DNA of 64,000 nucleotides, taken from assembly GCA_025267735.1 (NCBI GenBank), contig CM046307.1:53625395-53689394 (forward strand), in the 5' to 3' direction. Shown piece by piece: positions 45,150-58,554 of the stretch. The stretch is from Mactra quadrangularis (taxonomy: Eukaryota > Mollusca > Bivalvia > Venerida > Mactridae). Position 1 is the stretch's first letter. Every line of letters starts with the position of its first letter. The notes under the pieces are model-generated. The model was not told the origin of the DNA. It searched no databases and was given only the letters and a program-made list of their open reading frames with translations. The translations under genes and the position numbers were made by a program.

Positions 45150-45260
45150 TGAGATGCGTTCTTTGATAATTTTTGCGCATATAATGTTTTTGTTGGAGCA
45201 AATGAACCTACCTTTATTTTTAATATATATCAATGGATATTATAACAAAGTACTGAAAGT
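45150..45260 (+). repeat. Interspersed repeat, partner at 56850-56945
   Basis: TTGCGCATATAATGTTTTTG, TTGGAGCAAATGAACC and AATATATATCAATGGATATT are matched in order at 56850-56930. Identity about 75-80%. Short frames inside both are not informative. Confidence 0.5.
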
Positions 45261-45369
45261 ACTGTCGGAAGGAATTTTTGAAGGATTTTATCATTTTAGA
45301 GTTCAGAGATACTATTTCGATATCACTCATTACCTTTTTATCATTCATAGTCAACTGTGTTTCATATTT

Positions 45370-45640
45370 CATTTTACAGGCCCATTATTCTACTGATCGA
45401 GGGGTCGTAGGTTTGATTCACGGACGGTGCATACTTTCGTGGAGCTTAGTTATGAAATAATTTCTACGGTAATTTCTCCTGCCACTCAGTCACCGATGCG
45501 ATTTGTTTTTGGTTAACAGCTAGATCCAGAGATTTTGCCTTTTTAGGAACAGTGAGTGGATGGACTGATCTCCATGATATAACCTATACAATATGTGTTG
45601 CTATGGCGTTAAGGCCAAAACGAATTGATCATATGTTCTA
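45370..45640 (+). repeat. tRNA-derived SINE remnant
   Basis: GATCGAGGGGTCGTAGGTTT with GATTCACGG looks like a box B, and about 190 bases on, GCTATGGCGTTAAGGCC resembles the GGCGTTAAA tail common to SINEs of this genome. Diverged; ends uncertain. Confidence 0.4.
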
Positions 45641-46699
45641 TGAATTTTGTCTCAAAAAATGGAGCGAGCCAGCGAAAAAAAAATTCATTTTGAGAAGCGA
45701 GCGAAAGGCGAAGAATAAATATGTGATATTTTCATGTGCATTTTACATGTTAAATATGAACTTTTTACAGAAAACCACATTATAACATGTAGTTCAGAAA
45801 AGCATAATACGTAACTTTTTAGTGTTTATACCAGTTGGTAATTTATTCAGCATATTGATGTGATACAACCATGTACATTTAAAGATAAAATATGTCAAAA
45901 TCTTTCTTACTTGAACTTAATCATTTTGATATTGGGGTACAGGGCGTATAGTTTTGATTATTTTGCAGGTTGTTGTGAAAAAGATTATTTGCTGTTAACA
46001 TGCGTAAATGCTTTTAATAGGGTACATACATCATAAATGACTGTATTTTGTTCCATTTGCATTTACTATACTGCATTGCTAATACATTAAGTGAATTCAT
46101 TCAATATTAACCTTTAATTAAATACTTCCAATATTTCTGTACAATTTAGAATCAGCTCGGCTAACATCATGATAGATCAAACCAGTTGATTTTGGTGTTT
46201 AAGTAAAGTCTTAATGTTATTGGGTAAATAAGAGATTGACTCAACAACATACAACTGCTCAATATAATTCAGTAATCCAGAATCAGTACCAGCTGAGCAC
46301 CCCCGTAAATATAAATGGACGAGTCTTGTTGACTTTTTAAGTATAAATAAAGTTATATTATTTGGATAATATGGGAACGACTAAACAACAAACAACTACT
46401 AAGATTACTTAAGCCATCATGTATGAGGATTTTAGAGTCAGCATCCCTATAAAATAAAAATGGACCAAACTAGTAAACTTTAAGGTTCTGGAACTGTAAC
46501 TAACTTCGGTAAACTTCGACACTCGGTATAATCCGGTTTTACTCGAAAAGCTGTCGTCGTCAAGTTTCGTAATTGCTATTTTTAGTAATTTTCACCTCGC
46601 GACCCGGTTTTTCCATGACGTCATAGCGTAACACATTTTCCGAAAATGGCGATACCAGAAGCTAGACAGCGTGATCGTCGTTAATGTATAAGTAATATA
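45641..46699. other. AT-rich region, nothing recognised
   Basis: No gene. 46480-46690 is somewhat GC-richer (ACTCGGTATAATCCGG…GACGTCATAGCG) and might be a transposon end, but no partner is seen. Confidence 0.35.
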
Positions 46700-47173
46700 A
46701 GGTTACATACCACTAAATAAAATCCTTCTTTGTTGTATATAAAAAGTCTCATTTTCAATGACAAATTACACTATGACCAAGGTACGTAAGATACCCCAAA
46801 CCATATATAGGCTGAAAGATCTATCTATTCCCCTCAAAATGATCAGTATTAGAAAAAAAGTTACGTTACTTATAAGAAAATAAATTTCGATTGAAAGTTC
46901 CTACCCTGAAAATGTCCTGGTTTTTAACTCTTCACCAGCCGTACAGAGTCATCTCCCCTTTTAACCAGTTTTCGCGACTAAACAAACCAGATCCATTGAA
47001 TTTTTGCATACTTTCATAGGAAAAGCATTGTCAAAGACATACATACTCTTCAATATTAAAAAGCACCACAAATGAGGTATCCATGCACTCTCAAAAAATA
47101 AATAAGGACTATGTCACACTTTCTACTTCCGGTAAATGCTCACTTCCGGTTACCATTTAGTGGTATGTAACCT
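46700..47173 (+). mobile_element. TTAA-type MITE, copy 1 of 3
   Basis: Starts AGGTTACATACCACTAAAT and ends ATTTAGTGGTATGTAACCT, an inverted repeat of about 19 bases. Right flank TTAA; left flank ATATA (degenerate). It marks the left edge of the 2,580-bp tandem array. TTAA targets suggest a piggyBac-type transposase. Confidence 0.9.
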
Positions 47174-49279
47174 TTAAGGGACAAAAAGTTTTTTGGCTCT
47201 TAAAAATCAATTCATAAAGTGAAAGACCAATCACTTCTGAGCAATTATGTGCAGTTTCATCAAAAAATATTGATTATCTAAGCAGTTAGAGCATTTTAGC
47301 TGACATCACCCATTCTCAAGAAATTGGTCAAATTTTAGGCATTTTTTTTAAAATTACATATCCTTGAAATTAAAGCTTTTTCACATAAATTAGTGTTATA
47401 ACTGACAATATATTGATGTTTTTTTGTATATTCATGATAGAAAAGGCAAATGCAACATTTTCCAAGCAATATTTTCACCTTTTCTATGTTTGTATAGTGA
47501 TTTTTAGAGAAAAAATGACCAAAAATAGCACAAAATGAACCAATTTTCAAGCTTTTTCTGGTTAAAAAAACATTTTAATGTCACATCAGATAACCAAATG
47601 ACATGTTTCTATGCATGCTACAGTCAATTCAACTGAATCAAAGCAGATTTTTTAAACATGGATGTCACCAAGGTGACTTTTTGACTTATCAATCAGCAGG
47701 CCTAAGGGGGGCTCTTTAAAGTCTGGATTATCCCCTACCCCTCTGGAAGACCACTGATCTCACTTCCTGAGACAAAAATGTTCACACCAGTGGTGTCTAT
47801 ATGAGGATATTTTGAGTCTGTGAATGTGTATTTCTTGTTTTTCCATTTTTTTATATCACACTTGCTGATAATTTGACTGCGTGTAATGATCATGACCCTT
47901 CGGAGAAGAAAAGCACTGAGCAGGTGGGTGGGATTTCAAAAAAGGTGTAAAATGCCCGTTTAAGGGCAAAATATTACATAAATTGTTGTTCTGTGCATGT
48001 AAAATATCCTAGACTGAAAAAGACAGTCTTTGACAGTAGAATAAATGAACATAATGGTAAACTGACCTTCGGTGATGGGGATGGGTTCACTACTAATATA
48101 CGGCCTTTTCAGACCTTAGTCGGATGATGAAATAATGCTCCCTAACTGTCCCTAAGTAACTCAAAGCCTGAAAGGCAAACCAGTAAAATAATGAATACTA
48201 CAAAAATTAAGGATTTTAGTGTCAGTTGCAACAGAAAAAACAGGTTTTATGACAAAAAAATGTGATGGTAAATTAACTTTTGACTCAGAAAATTCTCAAA
48301 AAATGGGTATGGTATGGAGCTGTGTTCACTTCCAGATCCACAACCTGAATAATGGGTTCACAGGATCCTTTCCTTTTAAAAGTCAATTTCTGGAACCTCC
48401 CAATCTTGGCGGTCTAAAATTATTAATCAGATTCACGCAACTGACAAAAGAAATTGCAGAAAGCAGGACTCCCAGGTTGCGGCCAAAAAGAAATTTGTGC
48501 CCTACCGCCTAACAGAGACAAAGCTATTAGCTTCATGAAAGGAAGCTCTATTTAACAAGTCTTACACATTGCCCCCTTACTAAAATAGGCAAAAACAAGT
48601 GCTAGGTCACAACTTTGTGTGATTTTATGTGTTCATGTAAATAAGAAATGCTAATACAGCCCTCTAACAGTCATCTTGATGGTGTGTATGACCAGTGATG
48701 ATACCGCGGTAGTGATTTTTGTGCAGTTCTTTCATATTTTCTTGCTTTTGTATATCTTATGTTGAGTGCATATGAGAATGTATTGAGTTTGAATTGATAA
48801 ATATGACAAAAATTGGTGCTCTTACAAGAGAATATCTAAATATTATATCATTTATGCATCATATGACAATAAATCAGATGATAATGCGGTTCTGCTGATC
48901 TCCATGCCCGGCCTACAGCCCAACTCCGACACCAGTTTTCCCTTCATCATTGACAGTTAGAGGCTTAATAATCCAATGGAGAACATTACAACATAAACTA
49001 TTATAGCACAGATGTGATAGGCATGCATCATGGCTAAAAAATCACATTGCATGGAAATTGATACATCAATCTGTGCACAAACTGGTTGCGGATGGGGTCT
49101 CGGATGGGCATTTTACCCTAATTATCCTATATTTGGACAGTCCAGCACCACTTCATGCACCATCCAACACCAAACATCCATTTTCTACATCTAAATGACA
49201 TATATTAATGATTTTGTCCATAATCTTTATATGCAATCCATCAAAAATCTTAAATTTGGCAGACGATGTTGTCTCTTAA
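47174..49279. repeat. Array spacer unit 1, TTAA-bounded
   Basis: Starts TTAAGGGACAAAAAG and ends GATGTTGTCTCTTAA; the ends are short inverted repeats (TTAAGGGACA against TTAAGAGACA). Contains a 97-codon frame at 48219-48512 and a 71-codon minus frame at 47335-47550, neither with a recognised domain. The TTAA borders and inverted ends suggest that the spacer may be or contain a TTAA-targeting element. Confidence 0.6.
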
Positions 49280-49753
49280 AGGTTACATACCACTAAATAA
49301 AATCCTTCTTTGTTGTATATAAAAAGTCTCATTTTCAATGACAAATTACACTATGACCAAGGTACGTAAGATACCCCAAACCATATATAGGCTGAAAGAT
49401 CTATCTATTCCCCTCAAAATGATCAGTATTAGAAAAAAAGTTACGTTACTTATAAGAAAATAAATTTCGATTGAAAGTTCCTACCCTGAAAATGTCCTGG
49501 TTTTTAACTCTTCACCAGCCGTACAGAGTCATCTCCCCTTTTAACCAGTTTTCGCGACTAAACAAACCAGATCCATTGAATTTTTGCATACTTTCATAGG
49601 AAAAGCATTGTCAAAGACATACATACTCTTCAATATTAAAAAGCACCACAAATGAGGTATCCATGCACTCTCAAAAAATAAATAAGGACTATGTCACACT
49701 TTCTACTTCCGGTAAATGCTCACTTCCGGTTACCATTTAGTGGTATGTAACCT
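49280..49753 (+). mobile_element. TTAA-type MITE, copy 2 of 3
   Basis: Identical by eye to 46700-47173. Flanked on both sides by TTAA (49276-49279 and 49754-49757), but these belong to the repeated spacers. Confidence 0.9.
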
Positions 49754-51859
49754 TTAAGGGACAAAAAGTTTTTTGGCTCTTAAAAATCAATTCATAAAGT
49801 GAAAGACCAATCACTTCTGAGCAATTATGTGCAGTTTCATCAAAAAATATTGATTATCTAAGCAGTTAGAGCATTTTAGCTGACATCACCCATTCTCAAG
49901 AAATTGGTCAAATTTTAGGCATTTTTTTTAAAATTACATATCCTTGAAATTAAAGCTTTTTCACATAAATTAGTGTTATAACTGACAATATATTGATGTT
50001 TTTTTGTATATTCATGATAGAAAAGGCAAATGCAACATTTTCCAAGCAATATTTTCACCTTTTCTATGTTTGTATAGTGATTTTTAGAGAAAAAATGACC
50101 AAAAATAGCACAAAATGAACCAATTTTCAAGCTTTTTCTGGTTAAAAAAACATTTTAATGTCACATCAGATAACCAAATGACATGTTTCTATGCATGCTA
50201 CAGTCAATTCAACTGAATCAAAGCAGATTTTTTAAACATGGATGTCACCAAGGTGACTTTTTGACTTATCAATCAGCAGGCCTAAGGGGGGCTCTTTAAA
50301 GTCTGGATTATCCCCTACCCCTCTGGAAGACCACTGATCTCACTTCCTGAGACAAAAATGTTCACACCAGTGGTGTCTATATGAGGATATTTTGAGTCTG
50401 TGAATGTGTATTTCTTGTTTTTCCATTTTTTTATATCACACTTGCTGATAATTTGACTGCGTGTAATGATCATGACCCTTCGGAGAAGAAAAGCACTGAG
50501 CAGGTGGGTGGGATTTCAAAAAAGGTGTAAAATGCCCGTTTAAGGGCAAAATATTACATAAATTGTTGTTCTGTGCATGTAAAATATCCTAGACTGAAAA
50601 AGACAGTCTTTGACAGTAGAATAAATGAACATAATGGTAAACTGACCTTCGGTGATGGGGATGGGTTCACTACTAATATACGGCCTTTTCAGACCTTAGT
50701 CGGATGATGAAATAATGCTCCCTAACTGTCCCTAAGTAACTCAAAGCCTGAAAGGCAAACCAGTAAAATAATGAATACTACAAAAATTAAGGATTTTAGT
50801 GTCAGTTGCAACAGAAAAAACAGGTTTTATGACAAAAAAATGTGATGGTAAATTAACTTTTGACTCAGAAAATTCTCAAAAAATGGGTATGGTATGGAGC
50901 TGTGTTCACTTCCAGATCCACAACCTGAATAATGGGTTCACAGGATCCTTTCCTTTTAAAAGTCAATTTCTGGAACCTCCCAATCTTGGCGGTCTAAAAT
51001 TATTAATCAGATTCACGCAACTGACAAAAGAAATTGCAGAAAGCAGGACTCCCAGGTTGCGGCCAAAAAGAAATTTGTGCCCTACCGCCTAACAGAGACA
51101 AAGCTATTAGCTTCATGAAAGGAAGCTCTATTTAACAAGTCTTACACATTGCCCCCTTACTAAAATAGGCAAAAACAAGTGCTAGGTCACAACTTTGTGT
51201 GATTTTATGTGTTCATGTAAATAAGAAATGCTAATACAGCCCTCTAACAGTCATCTTGATGGTGTGTATGACCAGTGATGATACCGCGGTAGTGATTTTT
51301 GTGCAGTTCTTTCATATTTTCTTGCTTTTGTATATCTTATGTTGAGTGCATATGAGAATGTATTGAGTTTGAATTGATAAATATGACAAAAATTGGTGCT
51401 CTTACAAGAGAATATCTAAATATTATATCATTTATGCATCATATGACAATAAATCAGATGATAATGCGGTTCTGCTGATCTCCATGCCCGGCCTACAGCC
51501 CAACTCCGACACCAGTTTTCCCTTCATCATTGACAGTTAGAGGCTTAATAATCCAATGGAGAACATTACAACATAAACTATTATAGCACAGATGTGATAG
51601 GCATGCATCATGGCTAAAAAATCACATTGCATGGAAATTGATACATCAATCTGTGCACAAACTGGTTGCGGATGGGGTCTCGGATGGGCATTTTACCCTA
51701 ATTATCCTATATTTGGACAGTCCAGCACCACTTCATGCACCATCCAACACCAAACATCCATTTTCTACATCTAAATGACATATATTAATGATTTTGTCCA
51801 TAATCTTTATATGCAATCCATCAAAAATCTTAAATTTGGCAGACGATGTTGTCTCTTAA
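49754..51859. repeat. Array spacer unit 2
   Basis: Same sequence as 47174-49279, including both short open frames (50799-51092 plus and 49915-50130 minus). No difference noticed. Confidence 0.9.
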
Positions 51860-52333
51860 AGGTTACATACCACTAAATAAAATCCTTCTTTGTTGTATAT
51901 AAAAAGTCTCATTTTCAATGACAAATTACACTATGACCAAGGTACGTAAGATACCCCAAACCATATATAGGCTGAAAGATCTATCTATTCCCCTCAAAAT
52001 GATCAGTATTAGAAAAAAAGTTACGTTACTTATAAGAAAATAAATTTCGATTGAAAGTTCCTACCCTGAAAATGTCCTGGTTTTTAACTCTTCACCAGCC
52101 GTACAGAGTCATCTCCCCTTTTAACCAGTTTTCGCGACTAAACAAACCAGATCCATTGAATTTTTGCATACTTTCATAGGAAAAGCATTGTCAAAGACAT
52201 ACATACTCTTCAATATTAAAAAGCACCACAAATGAGGTATCCATGCACTCTCAAAAAATAAATAAGGACTATGTCACACTTTCTACTTCCGGTAAATGCT
52301 CACTTCCGGTTACCATTTAGTGGTATGTAACCT
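51860..52333 (+). mobile_element. TTAA-type MITE, copy 3 of 3
   Basis: Identical by eye to the other two; right flank TTAATGG differs from the spacer's TTAAGGG and is the true right edge of the array. Confidence 0.9.
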
Positions 52334-52556
52334 TTAATGGTTTATCGACAAAACAAAGTTACGTCGTATAGGATCATAACTATTGAGTTAATTCTGTGTG
52401 TGCAGGTGTAAAATGCACTGTTTTATCTTGTATTTGCGATTTAAATTTGCCATCACAACCGCTAGAAGATATCACCTCATATACCGGTACGAATACTATG
52501 ACGCACAACACATTGCCATATTCAGCAATTTGGTATGCGGTAGAATATAGTGAGGC

Positions 52557-53118
52557 AGGGGTGGATCCAGGATTTTTTTCTAGGGGGTCCGAACTTTTCT
52601 AGGGGGTCCAAACCTCAAACCACAACCACATTATACACGTTTTGCAGAAAAAAGCAACATATTGATAATCAAAGCGCCGATAGCGCTGTCAGACATGGGG
52701 TTTTGGTAGAGTATATGGCCGTATACAACTCATGGAAGCGGGCCAGCGATACAAGGGACCTTAACCTTACACCAACTAGGTAAGATATACACGTGTCTTA
52801 TCGTCTGCTTGTTAACGCGTAATGCGGACTATATCAATTGCAGTGGTAATTATGACTTTATTTGCGCGCGCACAACCGAATGTAATCGTCCGCGACAAAT
52901 TTTGATGTGGATTTGCCACAGTCCTTTACTAAACATGGGGAAACCCCATGCAATAAAAACTACATAACCATTAAATATACGTTAAGCACCGAGAAAATTT
53001 GCTTCATTCTACTTAAAAACTACTTTCAAGCAAGAAATACACAAATGGACATGTACATATTCTAAATTTATGGGGGGCAGACCCCATGACCCCCCCCCCC
53101 CCCGCTGGATCCGCCCAT
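52557..53118. mobile_element. hAT-like element with GGATCCAG ends, 562 bp
   Basis: Left AGGGGTGGATCCAGGATTTT and right CTGGATCCGCCCAT are inverted repeats. GTGAGGC flanks both sides (52550-52556, 53119-53125). Just inside are TAGGGGGTCC repeats at the left and a C14-type run at the right (53091-53103). Non-coding. Confidence 0.75.
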
Positions 53119-53571
53119 GTGAGGCATAAGAAGACAATATTGTTGAACTTTTCTGTCTTTTTAAAAAGTAAATAATACAATTATCAGCATTATTTGAAAG
53201 CTAAGGCTAAAAATATGCCAATATTACTAAGTCTGGTGTCAAAATATGTGTGCAAAACTATTGCAGAAAACACGACAGGATAAGGTTTAACAAGCCTGCT
53301 CAACTTCCTCTGATATTTTTCTGGCTGGTCAGAATGGACTTTTAAATGTGTTTATGAGTCAAAACTGTGATAGTCAACCAAGAGTCTCTAATACAGAAAG
53401 TGTTTGACTCCGTTATGCCTAACTAGTCAGATTTTTTACGAAAAAACGTGTTAAGTTGTAAGTTTCTAAAATCCCCTCAAACCAGCCGAAATCAGTAAAG
53501 AGAAGATTTCCATATGATAATGCAGAGTTCTACATTTATATTTCTATATCCAGTACCAATTTAGATGATAT

Positions 53572-54725
53572 CAGCCGCGGATTTAGGCCCGGGCTAAAGG
53601 GCTGCAGCCCCCCCCCCCCATCTCAGCCCAGAGATATGTTTTCCAGCTGAGCTGATATACTCTAATGCATTTAAGGTCCGTAGTGTGTCCGTTATCAAAG
53701 CAGTTAATTGCTAACATCCGGTTGTTAATCTCTTACCGGGGGGGGGGGCTTTGTTGAGAGTGTAATTATCGATTAACAAGTTGTTCACGCTTGACCAGAG
53801 ATATAGATCTATGTCACTGGCTTGATTAATAGGACCATTAGAACGGTGTTGTTGATTGACTGATCTGAGAGATGTGTTTGGACTGCTTTAGAATTAAGTT
53901 TTTCTGGTTTATCTTAAAATAGATTCATTTTCCATCTTAATAAATTTTACGTATTACTTATTTTCACCCCACTTTAAAACAAACTTAAGTTTGTATCAAT
54001 TATTTTTTGGTACAAGTTTAATCATTGTTCTATTTTGTCGAATGTTGAAGTAAATATATTATAACATTTTTGATACATAGTTAAGATACAGAATTGGATT
54101 TAAATAAAATCCTGTTATTAGTCTAAATATTAGTATCAGCCATTATTCCCTATCAATTTTTTGATATTTTTTATTTGTATGGTCGGTTAAAAAGCTCTTT
54201 ACAGCGTATGTTCACTTGTCATTTTTTGACATTTAATAAAATTTACTAACTACTCACTTTCTTACTTTTATATAAGTATATATTCTGGTTGTTTGTTAAC
54301 TCTTTACTGGTTGCGATATGGGTGAAAGTGGTCATCTTTTCACCATAATGCACCAGGGCTATTTCAAGATGCTCTTATTTCATTACCAATTGACTAACAG
54401 ATATGCAGCTTGGCCAAGTTATTCCCTGGGTGACCGGCTTTCAGACAATGATCCCGATTTTCTTGGCGATGAGGGGCACTGCGGAATTCACTAAATCCAG
54501 AAAAGTAACCAATTTTAAGGCCCTAAAAATGCGTGATTGACCAGTTAAAAGTTTTATCTGTGCAATAAAAATGCACAAGAATGCTCGATTTTAGACCTTC
54601 GTTTTTCAAAATTTCCGGCGAAACCCCCGTACCCCCACCGACGGGACGGGATACCCCTCCCGTACCCGCCACAAGTTGGGTCTACCAGCCCCCCCCCAGG
54701 CAGCCCTATTCTGTATCCGCCCCTG
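53572..54725. mobile_element. hAT-like element with polyC/polyG, about 1.15 kb
   Basis: Left CAGCCGCGGATTTAGG and right CTGTATCCGCCCCTG are related inverted ends, of the same general type as those of the preceding element. GATAT occurs on both sides (53567-53571, 54726-54730). Contains runs of C (about 53610) and G (about 53740) and CCCCCGTACCCCC near 54630. No transposase. Confidence 0.6.
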
Positions 54726-57142
54726 GATATATTTCAATAAAAGAGTATCATCAGTAATTTACCATTTTGACGTATTTTTTTTACTATAAATTCTCTTTTA
54801 GTTTCATAGTAGTAATCTTATACAGATTCTTATAAAAAATTAGAAGCGGTAAAATTTCTTTAATATTTCATATCATGGGCAGAAAAGACTGCAGAAAATT
54901 TTAAAACTGGTTGCATGTATCTAACTAACTTTAAACTTGAAATATTAGCTTTTAAAGATAGGGTAATTTTTTTAACACTCTCAAAAACACGGATTTTTGC
55001 TCGGGAGGTACATGTATACAAAGCACTATATTTTTGAAAGTATTAGTCCAAAGAGTAATCTGATTGTCCTGGATTTTTATGATATGATTGTGTAACAGGA
55101 AAATTGATTAAAATGTGAATATAAAACTGCAGAATTTGAAAAAACAATGTTTTTTCATTTTTGTCACGGCACAATTTACGGTCTCTTCGAAAATCAAGGG
55201 TCACGTTATAAAAATGCACATAACTTAAGTTACGAACGGTAAACTTCCCTAAAAATTCACCATTCAATGTCTTTAATAGTATAGATTCAAGAAACAATGG
55301 GGTACGTTATGCAAAATACAACTTTATTTCAAAATGAGTCGGTTGAGTATTTTGGGGCATTAACAATTATAATGTTAAATATTCTACCCCGTCTTACCTG
55401 CTTGCCGTAAATAGTATTTTGAATTATTTTTACACAGCAGGGGGTGGGGGACATATGACGTCACATAACCAGAGCTGTGTAGAGTTGATGAAAACATCAA
55501 GTTTACGTCAGTGTTCAACTGATGATCATGTGTTAATATAAAGTTTATGGGAAACGTGCATTGCATTTATAGTTGATGTATTCATTTTATAAGTGAAAAA
55601 TAACTGGAGCAAAATTTTTTTTTTCATTTTTTGAAATTTAAGTGCGTAAATCTGACGAACATAATCAAATTTTTGTATCCTAAACCAAAAAAAAAAAACA
55701 AAACAAAAACAACTCAATAATCTGGGACTAGGATACGAACCCGCAATCTCATGACTTGAAGTCCGACGTGCTAACCACTACGCCACTGCCGCTACAATGA
55801 TAATCTACGCTACATTAGTATACATATACAAAAGCGTGGCAGATAGAAAATGCGCAAAGATACAAAATAACTTTTCTCCGTACACAGATAGAATAAAGTT
55901 TGATTAGTGTGAAAAAACATTGAATATCCACAAAGAACAATACAGTTTAATCTGTATTATGTGTCTTTCAGCAATAATGTGTAACACTCTTTGTTTCGAC
56001 CATCTGTGCATGGACAGAAACACCCACAAATTTAAGTTCCGAATTAAGTCTATTTAATGTATGTATAAATGTATGTAGGGATGTATAAAGGCTTACTTTA
56101 TATAAAATTGTATGTTTGGATTTATGTTTAAATTTTGATACGTATATCAAATGATACAATTTTTACATATTTTGATTTTGTCTAAAAAAATAAACAAATA
56201 TGATCAAGTTTTTGTGGTTATGACAAAAAACAATCCTTCATCTTGACGTCAGAATGACGTTTTTGACGTCATACTGACAATACTTGAACGCATACAGCGA
56301 AAAAATCGTACAGACAACTTTTCTAAAATTCTGCTGTATAAAAATCCATACAATGCATTACATTATATCAAAACTTAGCAAAACTTTATCGGGCAGATTT
56401 TTCATAAAACCAGTTTGAAGGCAATTTTTCTGGATTTTTTCTGATGTTGCCAATTCGGAAGTTTTTCTCTCTTTCAAAAGTTTTAAGAGAAAACGTATAT
56501 TTACACTGTTCAGGAGATAGATAATGATGTAAGCTTTAAATTGATGTATCATTTGTTGTTGTGATGCGGAAAATAAAGATTTAGCAACACATTATAGACG
56601 TTTTCTTACCATTGTCGACTGACGTAAAAAGTGCAGGCGGTCGTCATGTTTACGACGTCATGGTAACGTGATTAGCAATCTCGACGTCATATAAAGTGTA
56701 GATCCGAATCGGAAATATCTTCAAGTTTACAACGGTACCAAACATTATATGCAAATCTAAAAAAAGTCAGATGTACCATACCACCTTAAAATCCGTACAT
56801 CCAAACGACTATTACCAGCGACGTCCAGCGTTCAAATTTAAGTATTCAACTTGCTCATTCTTTGTGCGTATATTTTTTGTTGGAGCAAATGGACTCACAT
56901 TTAATTTGAATATTTATGAATGGATATTATATAGACTAAGTTTTGGCAATTGAGTAAAATGTTTAAATTTTGTTTACATTTTAATATTGCCTCGTTAATA
57001 ATTGTAATGATTAATTATTTACCATAATGTTACATTGGCTTCTAAAAGTACCGGGATTTACTGTTCCATATTAGTACCTGTACTTAAATCGATACTTTTA
57101 ACAAAAGAGCATAAACTTATCATCGAAATTACAATGTTACAT
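54726..57142. other. AT-rich region with one SINE relic
   Basis: No gene recognised. TGACGTCA-like motifs occur near 55457, 56245 and 56655, but without a gene beside them. 56850-56945 is the partner of the repeat at 45150. Confidence 0.4.
55722..55797 (-). repeat. tRNA-like sequence, probably a SINE head
   Basis: Minus strand GTGGCGTAGTGGTTAGCACG is a good box A and GCGGGTTCGTATCCTAGTCC a good box B, 40 bases apart as in tRNA genes. Acceptor stem pairing (GCGGCAG with the 3' end) fails and the anticodon arm is weak, so a functional tRNA is not called. Confidence 0.45.
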
Positions 57143-58145
57143 CACAGGAGCTTGACATTCTGTATCGTAGTTTGAACAATCGTAAAAAGGAGGGATTTTT
57201 ACTATGATACAGAATGTCAAGCTCCTGTGGTAACACTCTGGAAACATTTCGCTTAACGGTATATATCGTATTTCAAAGTGCTGAAAATATTCATTTGTGT
57301 AAAGTAAAATGAGAATATAATTATTCTTATGAAATATGCATGATTTTGTTGCAATGGAGTGGAATCGAATGAATTGTTTAAATGCATTTACTGCCGGTTA
57401 AGCGAAGCGCATAGGGCGGATTTTTTTCCTTTGATATGTTAAGATCTTTCATTTGTCAATTCAAAGTTGTTATGTAGATTTTCAACCAATGAAACATTAT
57501 GTTTCATTGCACAAGTTATTGTGCGATTTAGATGTTATTGAAAGGGCATTCAGCTTTGGGCGGCTATACTAACCAGTCACATTTTTTTTAAACAATTAAT
57601 ATCAAATTTTGTTAAGATTCTATATTTAAGAGATGACTTTTTTATTTGAACAGTTTATCATGTTTTAGCATTTTAATAAAATATGTAGGCCTATTTATAC
57701 AAAATACACTTATTGAATATGTATTGCCATGTTAACTAACTTTAAGTTTGTCATATACATGTATGTTATTAGTATAGCCACTTTCCCAAGTGCTAAAATT
57801 CACGTTATACAAAGTGTTGTTTTGTTGTTTATAGATCATTATTCAATGATCATGGTTAGTTCAAAGAAATATGCTCTGTCTCTCAGGTATACGTTGGATT
57901 CATTCACTTTCATCCACATTGTTTCAATCTTAACACAATTAGTTTTTATCAAACATATAAATATATATGGTAGGTCGACTGTAATTTGGGTGTGGTGTTG
58001 TTACCAACCCAAGCTTATTTTTTTAAAAATTATTTTATGAACGGATTTTTGTTCCAGAAAAATTCAACTGTACTAAGACTAATCTCTCTGTAAACAAATA
58101 CAGGGATTTTTTCCAAACTATTATACAGAATGTCAAGCTCTTGTG
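57143..58145. mobile_element. Inverted-repeat element, about 1.0 kb, with terminal palindrome
   Basis: 57143-57229 is a palindrome: CACAGGAGCTTGACATTCTG with TATCGTAGT pairs with ACTATGATACAG with AATGTCAAGCTCCTGTG (one mismatch in 29). The same terminal sequence occurs again at 58123-58145 (ATACAGAATGTCAAGCTCTT), preceded by a shared GGGATTTTT, so the outer copies form terminal inverted repeats. Interior AT-rich; the 103-codon frame inside is hydrophobic and not recognised. Confidence 0.6.
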
Positions 58146-58554
58146 GTTTAGTCATAAGTCCTACGGTATGTACTGTTAAATGTATGCTAGATAAAAATAA
58201 ACTGCTAACCTATTTTCGTTCATTGATCCTTTCTGTAAAGTTACCATTTATGCACATTTAGTCTACCTGTATGCTGGAAGAAAAAAAACTAGAGCTTCTG
58301 TGGGCAAAACATTATACGCCCAAGTGTAGTCCAACCATATGAAAGGCCTGCAACAATGAAAATGGCAGGAAGCTATTTAAACAAGCGCTAAGGATTTTGG
58401 ATTTCAACAGGAACATATAGAACTTGAAAAGATTACATAGAAGAAACTTCTAGTACACATATTTTACCATTCTGTGTTCACTTTGGAAGGGAAATATTTT
58501 AAATCACAGGAGGTCGGCATGGTCTTGAATTCAAAACGCTATACATACATATAA

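Larger units (their letters stand above)
46700..52333. repeat. 2,580-bp tandem duplication: MITE-spacer-MITE-spacer-MITE
   Basis: The sequence from 46700 to 49279 is repeated from 49280 to 51859 with no difference that I can see, and the MITE appears a third time at 51860-52333. The spacer (47174-49279, 49754-51859) is 2,106 bp and bounded by TTAA. Flanks outside are unrelated to each other. Either a very recent duplication by unequal exchange between flanking MITEs, or an assembly duplicate. Confidence 0.95.

Noticed and set aside
48219..51092. 97-codon frames as a duplicated gene pair
   Set aside because: They are the same sequence in the two identical tandem units, without domain, splice or promoter evidence; identity reflects the duplication, not selection.
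55722..55797. Functional tRNA gene on the minus strand
   Set aside because: Good A and B boxes but no acceptor-stem pairing and a poor anticodon arm; more likely a SINE head.
56240..56275. Cluster of TGACGTCA motifs as a CRE enhancer
   Set aside because: Only a few scattered motifs with no neighbouring gene; no support for function.
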